Origin: Gamarada debralockiae
Lineage: Eukaryota > Ascomycota > Leotiomycetes > Helotiales > Hyphodiscaceae
Reading direction: 5' to 3'
Assembly (NCBI GenBank): GCA_002803225.1
Contig: NXFV01001814.1
Coordinates: forward strand, 1 to 33,928
Length of the DNA: 33,928 nt
Part shown: piece after piece, positions 12,560-22,965 of the stretch
Numbering within the stretch: position 1 is the first letter of the stretch
Layout of the letters: each line of letters starts with the position of its first letter
Notes under the pieces: model-generated
Told to the model about the DNA's origin: nothing
What the model saw: only the letters and a program-made list of their open reading frames with translations
The model's database searches: none
Made by a program: the position numbers and the translations under genes

Positions 12560-14584
12560 TCAAAGTTTATTGTGGAGAAAGTTCGAGGCTATACAAACAT
12601 TCTTGATTGTTACCATCTCAATATCGTAATCCATACAAAAGCATCCAATAGTCTCGTCTTGGGAGCTGATAAAACATAGCAGTCGTGGACCCCAGCGACG
12701 GCCGTAAAAGTTATCCTTGCGTAAAATTTCCAATGCCCGTGCCTCGATGCTGATCTTTGTGACCAAAGCCTTCGCCTGTGTTTGCGGGATGGGTCAGTAT
12801 AGGATTCCTGGTTCGGATAAGTAGTTGGCCTTTCGATTTCCAAGACTTGCAATGTCTGCGCTCCTTCTGAGAATACTATAGGGACATGTTCGAAACCTAT
12901 CCAGGAAAGCGGATAGCGGTACTCAACTGGCCCGTCACAAGATAGCCACGACCAAGAGGGGATCCGAGTTCACTCTTTTGCGGCGCCACTTCACTATTTG
13001 AGATCCATAGCAGCCCCTCCGGAATTTGCGAACGCCGTGACGTACTCATCAGATGTGAGAGTGGCTTAGGCGACTACAAGGCCAGCAATAGCCGGCGTCT
13101 TACCGTTCTTGAAAGTCAGCTCTCGCGCGGAGTACTCGTCAACCAACGTCCTCCAACGCCAATGCGGTGCGATAGGTCTTCACTGTCCTGAATTACCATG
13201 CTCCAGTCAAAAAGGCTCTAGTCAAAAGGCGGAATTGTGAAAGTGGCGTTTTCGGCAGTGCGTCGTGTGAATATGTGAAGGAGTACTCTCGCGACGAGAA
13301 ATCGAGATCCTGCTCTTCCCCGAATCTCTGTCTGCATTCCCATATAAACCGCGATGTAGTGTAGTACACACTATTGTTGATAGATGACGTTCCTGCAATA
13401 CCCATCCACGTGTGCTTGAAGGTCCATTGGCAATATCATTCAGCCATGCCCATATGAACGAAGTACATCCACCTTCAAGCATCGTTTAACATCGAGCGAC
13501 GTACACATTGCTTCGCATACAGGATTCCACCTTGGTACGAAGCAGCCTTGGGCGCCATTAATGTCCTCGGAAGCTTTGATTGTGAAGAGAGTGTTGGAAT
13601 ACACTTTGCTCATGAGCTGCGATTCGCGCTGCCAATTTTCCAGCGATCTTGAATAATACAGAGAATCTATCCATATGTAGCTCACTCCAAGTTTCCTCGC
13701 AATCATAATCGCGTCCTAGAAAGTGCGAGGGAGGGTTTAAATCTTTATGCCTTTACGACGATCTTGAAGAGTGGCCATTTGAGTAGGTTGAAAGCTAGGC
13801 TTGATACTAGACCCCCAACGGTGACTCAATGCCAGGCAATTGCTCATTGCTGTCCCATCTTGAGCCGGGACAACGAGCCGAACGACACTTTCGTCTCCAG
13901 CAGATCTGTCGCCAACAGCCAACAGTCTTGTAGGTAAGTGTTCTTGTACATCCACGGCTCTTGCAATCCCTGTAATCTCTCAAGCACTCGCTCAACCAAG
14001 AAGAAATCTTCTCATAACACTTGTCTGAATTCGGATCGGAGCACACGAGCCTTTGGTGCTAGAATTGCGGATTTGGGGTCTTTTCGGATCCAATTTAGGA
14101 ATGGTATAATAGACCACCCTCGATGCACGCCAATCCGGTTGCCTTGCCTCGCAAGGAGTGGCTGTTCCATCTTCTTTCTTGCTAGTCTTGTACACACGAA
14201 GAGTATGAGAAAGGTGGATGCTAATAGTGTCAGGCCGTCCGCGAGCAAGAAGTTCACGATGCCACTCTTGCTCTTGCGCAGCCGTTCTCTTCAGTCTCAT
14301 AGAGCTTGGGTATATCCAACGAAAGTATCCGTCCTCCAGTCCTGAACATCCTTGTATCGTTCTGGTAAGGCGTCAAGAGGTATCTTGCTGCAGACTTTGC
14401 ATGCCATTTCGTATTGTATGCAGATTGAATCAGACGCCCCCAAAACACTCGGAGACAGCGAATGATTTGGAACTTTTGAGAGAGGGCTCCGAGAAACATC
14501 CTTCAATTGCTGCGAGCATCTATACTTGATGTCAATGAGGATCTCCTCTTTGTCATCGGTAACAAGAAATTTAAAATCTTTCAA
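12560..14584 (-). pseudogene. Broken HET-domain (heterokaryon incompatibility) gene
   Basis: HET proteins trigger cell death or rejection after fusion of unlike fungal strains. The family's landmarks appear in order on the minus strand but in different frames: MACKVCSKIPLDALPE (about 14360-14410), WLSECLRDYRDC (about 13960-14010), LPTRLLAVG, NCLALSHRWGSS (about 13800-13850), TLPRTF-stop-DAIMIARKLGVSYIWIDSL (about 13660-13740), the block around SQLMSKVYSNTLFTIKAS, then GWVLQERHLS and FIWECRQ (about 13330-13430). Two stops interrupt the domain core: TAA at 13739-13737 and TAG at 13718-13716. Frameshifts are needed near 13960, 13480 and 13400. The TAG replaces the Gln normally found in the TFQDAI motif. 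The 12560-12852 part is probably the eroded C-terminus and is the least certain. No intact product is expected. Confidence 0.85.
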
Positions 14585-14989
14585 GGGATTAGAATGGTTG
14601 ATGTCTGGTTCTGTGATTAATGCGGTGGTGTACAGAAGATGATTGTAGTATACGAAGTCATTCTATCTTGCAGGAAGGGGCAGAAGTTCAGGTCTCCAGA
14701 TGTAGAACTGAGCAACTCTACCCAGATTTTGATGATAATCTCTATGAATGCAAAAGTGGGAACATCGGCAAATTTGCTGAGATTACAAGCAAGAAAATTA
14801 ACTAAAAATGGTTCTACAACAAGAGAAAAAGGTTTCAAGTCCAAATCAACACTGAGCCCAACCCATCGGCGAACCGAGCTCCAACCTCCGATCCACATCC
14901 TCACCACCTCAGAAGTAGCTCCCCAAACCTCCACCTTCTCCAAGAAACCTATGCCACCCTTCCCCTCACCACTCCAACACCAATTCAAC
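14585..14989. other. Intergenic, upstream of TRS33
   Basis: About 400 bp between the 5' end of the HET relic and the Trs33 start, which diverge from each other. An open frame runs through part of it into the Trs33 gene, but its translation lacks family similarity. It probably holds the Trs33 promoter and 5' UTR. Confidence 0.5.
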
Positions 14990-15921
14990 ATGTCCTTCGA
15001 ATCCCCTCTCCCGCCCTACAACGCATCCGATCCCAGCGCAACGTTCCTCAACTCCTCATGTCTGGATCTGCTGATGATAGAGCTCGTGCCCATGGCGTAT
15101 CGGATTGTGAATGAGGTTGATGGGGATGCTGCGGTGGTGCAGAAGGATGATATGAGTGTGAAGAGTAGGGGGGATAAAAGTCAAGGGGGGACTGGCGGAG
15201 AGGTGACGAATGGCGCGGGCGCGAAGAAGATGGATGAGGATGAGGAGCGGGATGCGGTGTTCTTTCGGCTGGAGATGTTGGGATATAGAGTTGGGCAGGG
15301 GCTGGCTGAGCGGTATGTCTTATTTTCTGCGGATTGTAGTCTTGGATCTGGGAGGCCGGAGCTGGAAGAGTGGTGGAGGGTGCCAGAATGGGGGACAAGG
15401 CCCAAGATTCTTTGGGAATGCGCAATGGCTAATTCTATTTTGCTGGGCAGGTTCTCCCGCGATAGACCACGGTTTACGGATACGTTAGATGTCATAAAGT
15501 TCTTGTGCAAAGATCTATGGATGCTAGTATTCAGGAAACAAATCGACAACCTCAAGACGAATCACCGAGTACGTTTCTCCATCCCTCCACGCGTCAGAAA
15601 ACAAGAACATCAGCTAATACAGATTGACTTGGAATAGGGTGTCTATGTGTTAACAGATAACTCCTTCCGCCCATTCGCGAGAATGAGTACCGAAGCTGGA
15701 GGACAGGCTGTTGTGAGAGCACAACCGGTACGTCTGCATACACTGTTTGAGTTTATGGAAGGAGGAGCTAATTGGTGTGCATGGAACAGTTTCTATGGTT
15801 TCCCTGCGGTATTATAAGAGGCGCTCTTGCGAGTATGGGCATAAATGCGACTGTACAAGCGGAGACATCTGAGTTACCCGGCGCAACGTTCCAGATCAAG
15901 TCCGTGGCCACAAAACCATGA
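14990..15921 (+). CDS. TRS33: TRAPP complex subunit Trs33 (TRAPPC6-like)
   Basis: Core subunit of TRAPP, the Ypt1/Rab1 exchange factor acting in ER-Golgi traffic. Four exons in phase (14990-15312, 15451-15568, 15638-15727, 15790-15921) give 220 residues. Family landmarks are LDLLMIELVPMAYR near the N-terminus, FRLEMLGYRVGQGLAERFSRDRP across the first splice, FTDTLDVIKFLCKDLW and RKQIDNLKTNHRGVYVL, then FPCGIIRGALASMGI and ELPGATFQIKS at the end. A low-complexity acidic/Gly-rich insert (about residues 47-88) interrupts the N-terminal helix region. Intron 1 (138 nt) is a multiple of three without stops, so the DNA reads open through it, but the translated intron has no family similarity and removing it restores the conserved AERFSRDRP join. 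An in-frame ATG at 14951 would add 13 residues; 14990 (MSFESPLPP) resembles known N-termini better. Confidence 0.92.
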
Positions 15922-16465
15922 AGATAGAGGGCTTAATGCTAGGGAAGTAATGGATGGGTCAAGTCTTATGATTTAGCGGCATGGGTGGCGTTTGGGAGAC
16001 ATATCATGGGTCTAGCATCAGAAGGGCGCACGGTATCACACGTCATAGCACGGAACAGCATAATGCGAAGATCTGTTGAGCTTTTGAATTCCGTTAAGCC
16101 ATACCGATTCATCAAAATCGCCTCAGCAAGGTTTGTGTTGCCTTGAAAACACAAATCCACCACCAGCAATCTTTCCCCTTCCAGTCTCCTCCACCAAACC
16201 CAGTCATTCTCGTCCGTCTAGAAAAGCACGAATGAAAGAGAAGGAACATAAGCACCGCACTCTCAACATCGCAAAGCCATCACAGCCTATCTAAGCAAGC
16301 GCCAACGATCAGTCAAGGAATTCTTACCAGACCCAAGGCCTTCGCCAAAGTCACAACAAGCCTAGAAGACAAATGAAATGCATTTTGATGCCGAAAACAG
16401 AGGACTTTTGTTTTGTAAAGAGGGAGTGGAGAAGAGACTGACAAAGGAAAAGATGCAGGGGGAAA
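15922..16465. other. Convergent intergenic, TRS33 / MDH
   Basis: About 540 bp between two converging genes, so it should hold both 3' UTRs. I see no gene. Short frames on both strands carry no motif. Confidence 0.5.
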
Positions 16466-17792
16466 CTACTTTTGGGGTGGGTTGTGCGCGAATGAAACAC
16501 CCTTCTCGATGTTGCCCTTCAAGCCTTCCACGCAGGCCTTGAGGAGGGTCTTCTCGTTCTCGTCGAGGTTGGTGAGTGGGTTCAAGGCCTTCTCAGCTCC
16601 GTTGGTCTGTTTGCTTGTTAGAAGATTCTTAGTACAGCAAGGTATGGGGTGCTTACGCCAAGCTCAACGGGAACGGAGAAGAAGTCACAGCCAGTCTCCT
16701 TAGCAATGGCCTCGCCGCCTTGAACACCTGGAAGGTAGACAAAAGTTGGCTCAACAATGCCTTTCTCGCCGTTAAGACCTCTGAGGACCTTCTCTGCGAA
16801 GCTTTTCAATAGTCAGCTCTATCCTCAATTTGTTCTGGGGTGAGAAATACCGGTATCCAGCATAAGCCATAGAAAGGGTAGCAGATCCAGCACCATCCTT
16901 AGCCTTAACAACCTCATCACCACCAAACTGCACACGCTTAACTAAATCCGCCAACTTCTCTGCAGGGATCTTAACAGAAGGCTTAGCCTGGCTGAAAAGA
17001 GGAACGATGGTCTCTCCAGAGTGGCCACCAATAACTGGGATATTCAGATCTTGAGGGTTCTGTGTGCCGACGATCTCAGCAACAAAGGTCTCGGCGCGAA
17101 CGACATCGAGGGTGGTGACACCGAAGAGGCGCTGAGGGTTGAAGACTCCCTTGGCCTTGAGAACCTCGGCGGCGATGGGGACGGTGGAGTTCACGGGGTT
17201 GGAGATGATTAGGATGTAGGCTTTCGGGGCGACTTCGGCGATGACTTCGATGAGCCCTTTGACGATGCCGGCGTTGATGTTGAAGAGGTCGTCGCGGGTC
17301 ATTCCTGGCTTGCCTATTTTCCTCCATTACCACCCAATCATAGAATACAGAACATAGACGATAAATTGTACGTACGAGGAATTCCAGCAGGAATAACAAC
17401 GATATCCGCATCCTTCATAGACAGCTTGGCACCGTCATCCTTGGGGAGATAGCCAGTGATTTTCTATATCCCTCATCAGCCCTCGTCATCCAATCAAATA
17501 GATGTAATTGCACACACAGCGGGCGTAGAGATGTGGGAGAGATCGGCAGCGACACCTGGGGTGTTAACAACATCGTACAATGCCAACTCGCTGATCAAAG
17601 GAGAGGTCTTGAGGAGGAGGGACAATGGCTTTGTGAAGAATTGTCAGCAGTGGTTCAGTGTGGGGTAAACATTCACCTCAGCGTACCTGTCCAATTCCTC
17701 CAGATGCACCAGCGACAACTAAGAGGAAGTCAGAAAAGCGCCTTAAACACCCTAGATCCCCTGAAACTGAACGTACCGGCCTTGATTCCCAT
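16466..17792 (-). CDS. Malate dehydrogenase, NAD-dependent, cytosolic type
   Basis: Interconverts malate and oxaloacetate with NAD. Seven exons close in phase: 17792-17777 (only 16 nt), 17718-17687, 17628-17518, 17463-17376, 17313-16851, 16801-16657 and 16606-16466, giving 331 residues. The N-terminus [16 protein letters not shown] places the NAD-binding GxxGxxG at residues 9-15 directly at the start, with no mitochondrial presequence. The C-terminus ends NPPQK, with no SKL-type peroxisomal signal, so I infer the cytosol. Catalytic landmarks are [13 protein letters not shown] (substrate Arg loop), [17 protein letters not shown] (Asp/Arg) and [12 protein letters not shown] (catalytic His). The many short 5' exons mean that reading the longest open frame alone (531 nt) would miss a third of the protein. 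The gene is tandem with eL28 on the same strand. Confidence 0.95.
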
Positions 17793-18586
17793 GTTTGAGG
17801 TTTCGGGGATTGTTGATTTCTGCACAGCAACATTAATTTTACCCCGCACTTGTTGACTTCGAGCAGGTGAGGAATTGAAGGGAAGATTGAAGACGTACCT
17901 AATTTGGTTTGATATCTAGGAGTCAGTGAAGACTGAGGTCAGACAAATATTCTTTCTGGAGCGGGAGTAAGGAGGGGAGCAACAGAATGTCAGAAGAAAT
18001 GAATTCTTGAAACTGTTGGAGGGGTTGAGGAGCTGTTCCTTACAAGCGCACAGAAGCGAGCTAATGATGATGAGGGGCTTGACTGGGCTTCGGGGAATGT
18101 TACCTTCAAATTTGTTTACAAAAGTTCGAACTTCAGCCGAGTTATTTTGCTGTGGAGGTGCACGGAATTATATATTGGACCTTACACGCTGATATCATGG
18201 TAATGATATCGCACTAACATCCGCAGCATATGGCCGAGGCAGGTTTGTCGGAGAGGATCGGACAAGGCTCCTAGTTGGTCAAGTCGATTTTGCGAATCCC
18301 GCCGAAAGGTCATCGTCTTTCACATGCCGGCAACCGCTCACGGTTCTTCATTCTGCCACTACTTCCATCACAGGTTACTTAAGATTGGTGTCCAGGAGCT
18401 CAATTCTCTATAACCGGGCTAGCACTCCTTTCCTATGCGACGACGAATCACATCACGAACCCAAAACCTGGAGACGACTTCCATTCATACGCATGTCAGT
18501 TAACCCCAAGTATCGTAGCCAGTATCCTCAATAAAACATCTATTCATCGAGCTCTACTCGCAAAAGACCCTTTCATCCTGCCATCT
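17793..18586. other. Intergenic, upstream of MDH and downstream of eL28
   Basis: About 790 bp with no supported gene. Both neighbours are on the minus strand, so the left part should carry the MDH promoter and 5' UTR and the right part the eL28 3' UTR. A 61-codon plus frame at 18007-18192 has no motif. Confidence 0.5.
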
Positions 18587-19343
18587 TTACTCGTCCTTCT
18601 CCGCAGCCGCCTTCTTAGCCTTTGCACCACGGATCTTCTTCTCTGGAGCGTCCTTCTTTGGTCGTTGGGATTGGCGGATGGCGGATGCGCGGGCAATAGC
18701 GGAGGAGCGGATGTCTGGTCTGTATCCTGACTTGGCGGTGATAGAGGCGATGGCCTTGTAGGTCCTGCACAGTAGAAGTTAATATATGTGTGGATTGGTA
18801 TGTGGGAGAGGAGGAGAGCCGTACTTTCTTGTAGTCTTGTTGGCACCGAAAGTGGTCTTGTGGTAGTTTGCGCTTGGTCGTTGAACATGCTTGGTCTTCT
18901 TGGTGATGAGCGTAACACCTCCCTTCTCGCCCTCAGCGGCTTGGACACCAACAGCCTGTCCATATAATCAGTAACCATCCCTCATCACCCCCATAAAACC
19001 CATTCAATTCGTAGCGTACCTTGTCATTGACGAATCCAGCTTGCTGTAAACATCAAATTAGCATCATCTCTTCAATTCCAGAGCCAGAGGACAAACCTTG
19101 CGCGAGTGGGTGTTTGTCAAATTCAAAGGATCCTTGGAGAATCTGACACCGCCGCTAGAGTTGCGCTTCACGAGGAAAGCATTCTGGTTTCCTGGTCCAA
19201 AGTATCAGCTTCCAATTCTCCATCAAGAACCAACCGCTCAGTTGTCCCCATCCCACAAAGTCCCCAGGTTTTCACATACGGACAATCTCCCAAATAAGGT
19301 CCGAAGACACTTGGCTCGAGTGGTGATGGTGAGTTGGCGACAT
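18587..19343 (-). CDS. RPL28: 60S ribosomal protein eL28
   Basis: Component of the large ribosomal subunit (eukaryotic eL28, absent from Saccharomyces but general in filamentous fungi). Five exons in phase: 19343-19280, 19191-19097, 19043-19020, 18955-18825 and 18764-18587, total 163 residues. Conserved blocks are VSSDLIWEIVRNQNAFLVKR, GGVRFSKDPLNLTNTHSRK, AGFVNDKAVGV, KKTKHVQRPSANYHKTTF, YKAIASITAKSGYRPDIR and a basic tail with RPKKDAPEKKIRGAKA. Exon 3 is a 24-nt micro-exon coding QAGFVNDK, easily missed by automated prediction. The N-terminus has an unusual HHHHSS run between MSPT and QVSSDLIWE. It is divergent from the DUF2015 gene across 399 bp. Confidence 0.93.
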
Positions 19344-19742
19344 GGTGTTTATGTTGTCTTTCTTGCGAATTTCCTTCACGTCTTGGATCCTCCTCAACGG
19401 CCTCGAATATTCAAAATTCAGTGGGTGAATTCACCCAATCAACATCCGCCTCGCTTCTTTTAGCGCTAGTACCGAATGCATGATTGGTCACGTGGAAACC
19501 GCGTCACCCTGGAAGGGGAGCGAGCCTGAATCGGGACGTACGGCAAAGCCACGACGGACGAATAATTAATGAGCTGACAGGTTCGATCCTTCGTTTCACT
19601 GGCTGAGTCTCTGGTCTTCAGAGCACCACCCTCACCAAGAGGAAGAAGTGTTCTGACGAACGACGCCGTTAGGACCCCTTTATGTTCAACTGAAGTTGCG
19701 ACAACTAGAGCTGAGCTGAGTTGACTTGGATTGATCAGGAAG
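19344..19742. promoter_or_regulatory. Shared divergent promoter region, eL28 / DUF2015
   Basis: The 399 bp between two diverging starts must hold both promoters and 5' UTRs. I recognise no specific operator. A plus-strand frame running through it (19098-19463) is the antisense of eL28 exons and is not a gene. Confidence 0.5.
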
Positions 19743-20226
19743 ATGGGTTATCTACTCTACACAACGGTCTTCGTGCTCCTCGTTCTCTCCACTGGTGCGC
19801 TCTTCCCCTTGCCGTTCTCTCTCTTCATCCCCTTCCCTCCCCTATCCCAAGCCCTCCCAAACCACGACTCACATCCCACCTCCAGCCGCTTTCATCACCC
19901 GATCTTACTGGCTTCCCCAACTTCGCTCTCGCCTTCCCTCCATCCCAGGCTCACAATACCTCTACTCCCGCCTCCCCTCCTCATTCGCCGGCGACATCGA
20001 AGCCGGCCTCTCTTCCTCGGCCTTTGACCTGAGTGGAAATGTCGCCTCTGGAGACAACAGAGCGGGATTAGATGACGCCAGCAAGAGAGAGATACAAAAG
20101 ATCATGAAGAATCGACGAGTCAACTTTGATGAGGCGAGGAGGATATATACAGAGGGACGGTTTGCGAAGAATGGGATTGGACCTGATGGGAGGCCGAGGG
20201 ATCCGAAGTTTGTTAGTTTTTCGTGA
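19743..20226 (+). CDS. DUF2015 family membrane protein
   Basis: A 130-residue fungal protein of unknown function. Two exons, 19743-19794 and 19886-20226, join in phase across a 91-nt intron (GTGCGC donor, CTCCAG acceptor). The N-terminus MGYLLYTTVFVLLVLST is a membrane segment or signal anchor. The rest is soluble and strongly conserved in the family: LPSSFAGDIEAGLSSSAFDL, KIMKNRRVNFDEARRIYTE and the invariant-looking tail FAKNGIGPDGRPRDPKFVSFS. An in-frame frame open from 19795 would give a longer low-complexity product without the membrane segment; the spliced form matches the family better. It converges on Tup1 downstream. Confidence 0.88.
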
Positions 20227-20390
20227 AGGGGAGGTAGACGGAAAGGGGTGGATGGAAGGAGGAGAGAACGGGAGATAACAGAGTTGACCTGGTTAGTGAT
20301 GGGGTTGTGAGGATGAGGACGGATTGGAAGTGGCACTCGAGTGTTTTTGGATCTCGAGTTCTCTATGAGCGTGAGACGAGGACAAGGTCG

Positions 20391-20570
20391 ATGGCCGCCT
20401 CTACCTCTTCTAATCAACCACCAAATCGAAGTCTCGCAGAGAAGCTAGACTTGTACTCTAAAGCCATTTCTCGGATTGTATTTTCTCAGCAGACAGCGAT
20501 CGAGCGGGCGTTTGGGATTTGGAATTTCAAGAAAAGACCTCAAAAGGCGGATGAGCAGCATCTGCCGTAA
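20391..20570 (+). CDS. Possible small ORF, 59 residues, unknown
   Basis: An ATG in good fungal context (GTCGATGGCC) opens a frame of 59 codons, with a helical, basic, amphipathic-looking core (RSLAEKLDLYSKAISRIVF) and a lysine-rich end. It lies 165 bp after the DUF2015 stop, so it could instead be part of that gene's 3' UTR. I know no family for it. The composition looks protein-like, but chance cannot be excluded at this length. Confidence 0.25.
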   Translation: MAASTSSNQPPNRSLAEKLDLYSKAISRIVFSQQTAIERAFGIWNFKKRPQKADEQHLP

Positions 20571-20928
20571 TGGTATGGTTTCTTTTGTCACAGGCTATAG
20601 CAGCGTACCTCGTCTGAATATCAATATTTGATCGTTTTCATCTCAAGATCAAGCTTTCATGTGACACTTTATTCATTCTCCATTTTGCACTACATTTTAG
20701 TGATCAGGTACAGGCAAAAGACATCAACATCAAGGAAACCAGTACTATGACAGACAGGAAGAACCTCACACAGGCCCATTTCTCACGAAACTGTCACAAA
20801 AGAATCCCACCTTTCCTCCAGTACGCCATACATTCGCCCTGGCATCCTTAAAAAGACACTCAGCAATTTCATTCCTTTCCTCCCCCATACATCCCACAAT
20901 CCATTAGTTCCGCAACAGCTCAAGCATT
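20571..20928. other. 3' flank of TUP1
   Basis: About 360 bp without a gene, T- and C-rich on the plus strand. It should hold the Tup1 3' UTR. Confidence 0.5.
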
Positions 20929-22965
20929 TTAGATGTTCTTATAGCTCCAGATGCGTGCCCGCATATCGCCCGAGCCAGTGGCGAATGAACCGCCTGATGG
21001 GCTAGGCGCCACGGAGATGACGCTGTTCTTGTGGCCCTGCAACATGAGCTGTGTGTTGCCGGTTCGGGGATCCCAGAACTGAACGCCGCGGTCCTTGGAG
21101 CCGGAGAGGACCCAATTTCCGTCTGGTGTGAGAGCGACAGAGAGGACGAAGTCCTACGTCACTCATTAGTATCATGTTTCAGATTTGGAGGTAGAGGAAG
21201 GGCTTACCTTGTGTCCCTCAAATGTCCTGATGCATCGTCCGCCCTTGGGGCCGGTGTTGGGGTGTCCACCTCTTGGTGCAACAAGCTCCCACATTTTGAT
21301 AGTCTTGTCCAAACTTCCGGAGACGAGGTCCTTTCCATTCGGTGCGAAAGCAACGGAGTACACAGAATCCTTGTGTCCGTCTGGGCCTTCGAGACGCTCG
21401 ACGAGGTAACCGGTTGCGGCATCCCAGACACGGACGCTCTTGTCCAGAGATCCGGCTGCGACGAACTTCGTGTCTGGGGAGATAGCAACGGTGGTGACAC
21501 CATCCTCGATGCTGAGAGTGAGGATATTTTGACCGGCTTCGATATCCCAGAGACGCACAGTGCGGTCACCGCTACCGGAAGCAATGGTGCGGCCATCCCG
21601 AGCGAAGTCGAGTGAGTAGATATCTTGCTCGTGTCCAGCGAATGTGTTTCTGATGGTCCGGGAACTGATGTCCCATACTCTGATCAACTTGTCTTCGGCA
21701 CCGGTGGCAAGATATCTTCCGTCGGGGCTGAAGCAGACGCTTCTGATGTAGAGATCTCCAACAGCGTCAACAGAGTCGTCTTGCAAGACGCAGACTTTTT
21801 GTCCTGACACGACGTCGAAAATCTGTGCTGATCGATTGCAGCCGGTGGCAACATACTTACCGTCGTGGCTGAATCTGACGCAGCATACAACACTCTCGTG
21901 TTGAAGAGTGTGCACAAGGTCAACATCAAGAACACGAGGCACTAATGGGTTGAAGATCGCAAACCAATCAGCCTCAACCTTTTTCTGGTGGGCAGGCAGG
22001 CGCTCGAGGTCCAACTCAGCAAGAGCATTTCCAACACTGAATTGAGCAGCTCGGTGATCAGGAGGACCTGGAGGACCTGGAGGAGGACCCGGGTGTCCAA
22101 CCTGTGGTGAGGCAGCCGCTCTAGGATCTGGGTATGGCATTTGTTGATTCAACTGAGGAGTGGCTGGCCCACCGGGTCCGCGATTCAAGCGAGGGCCTTT
22201 GCCAGGGCCAGGAGATGCGGTGGATGGAGGAGGCTGAGAAGCATAGCCATTTGGTGCTGGGCCTTGACCGTAGCCTCCACTTTGAAAGGGAGGTGCCTGA
22301 GGAGGAGGAGGAGGAGGAGGAGGGCCTTGCAGACTAGGTCCAGGCTGGGGCATTTGATGTGGGGGACCTTGTTGATCTGGTTGTGGAGGAGGAGGCGCAA
22401 GACCCGGAGCTCCCTGTCCTCCTTGACCAGCCATTATACCACCGAAGAGGTTGCTTGGGCCATGTCCGATGGAAGGAGGGGCTTGGGAAGGACCGGCGTG
22501 TGGTGGGGGTCCACCGATGCCTGCCGGGCGAGGATTGCCTCCTCTGGCCTCAAGCTCGCGGTGAAGGCGTGAGATTTCTTCATCGTATCTGTTAAGTCGT
22601 TAGGATATTACCACTAATAGGTATGGCTTAGCTTACTTCTGCTTCAATGCCAAGTGTGTCTGTTCCATCGCATACACCTTCTCTCGAACCATCTGCATCT
22701 CTTGTATTTGTTGTGCAACTGTTGAGAAGTGTGGTCAGCCATAGTTCTTGAGATCATAAATGCCGATAGTGTTCGAAATGATGGCAGGTTCGACCAGCAA
22801 TTTTTGTCCACACATAGAGTCCACCGTTTACATACTTGAGTGCTCATACTCTCCACTAGCTCGAGCCTGGCTTTCGAACTCTGCGCGGATGCCATCCAGC
22901 AGCTCATTGAGACGAGCATTTTGTGGGTTAGGCCCCAGACCACGGTGTGGGTTATACATTGACAT
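20929..22965 (-). CDS. rcoA: General transcriptional corepressor Tup1/RcoA
   Basis: WD40 corepressor that works with Ssn6/Cyc8 to silence many genes, including glucose-repressed and developmental ones. Four exons in phase (22965-22836, 22718-22637, 22588-21208, 21153-20929) give 605 residues. The N-terminal helical Tup_N tetramerisation region starts [21 protein letters not shown] and runs through [18 protein letters not shown] and [21 protein letters not shown] Pro/Gln/Gly-rich linker (about residues 90-270) contains an eight-Pro run encoded by a GGA/TCC trinucleotide repeat near 22299-22323. The C-terminal propeller follows: [97 protein letters not shown] and a last repeat ending [11 protein letters not shown]. 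All landmarks are intact. The start is the first ATG of MSMYNP. Confidence 0.96.

Noticed and set aside
14639..15637. 332-codon single open frame over TRS33
   Set aside because: It runs through upstream leader and two introns; the spliced 220-residue Trs33 is the supported product.
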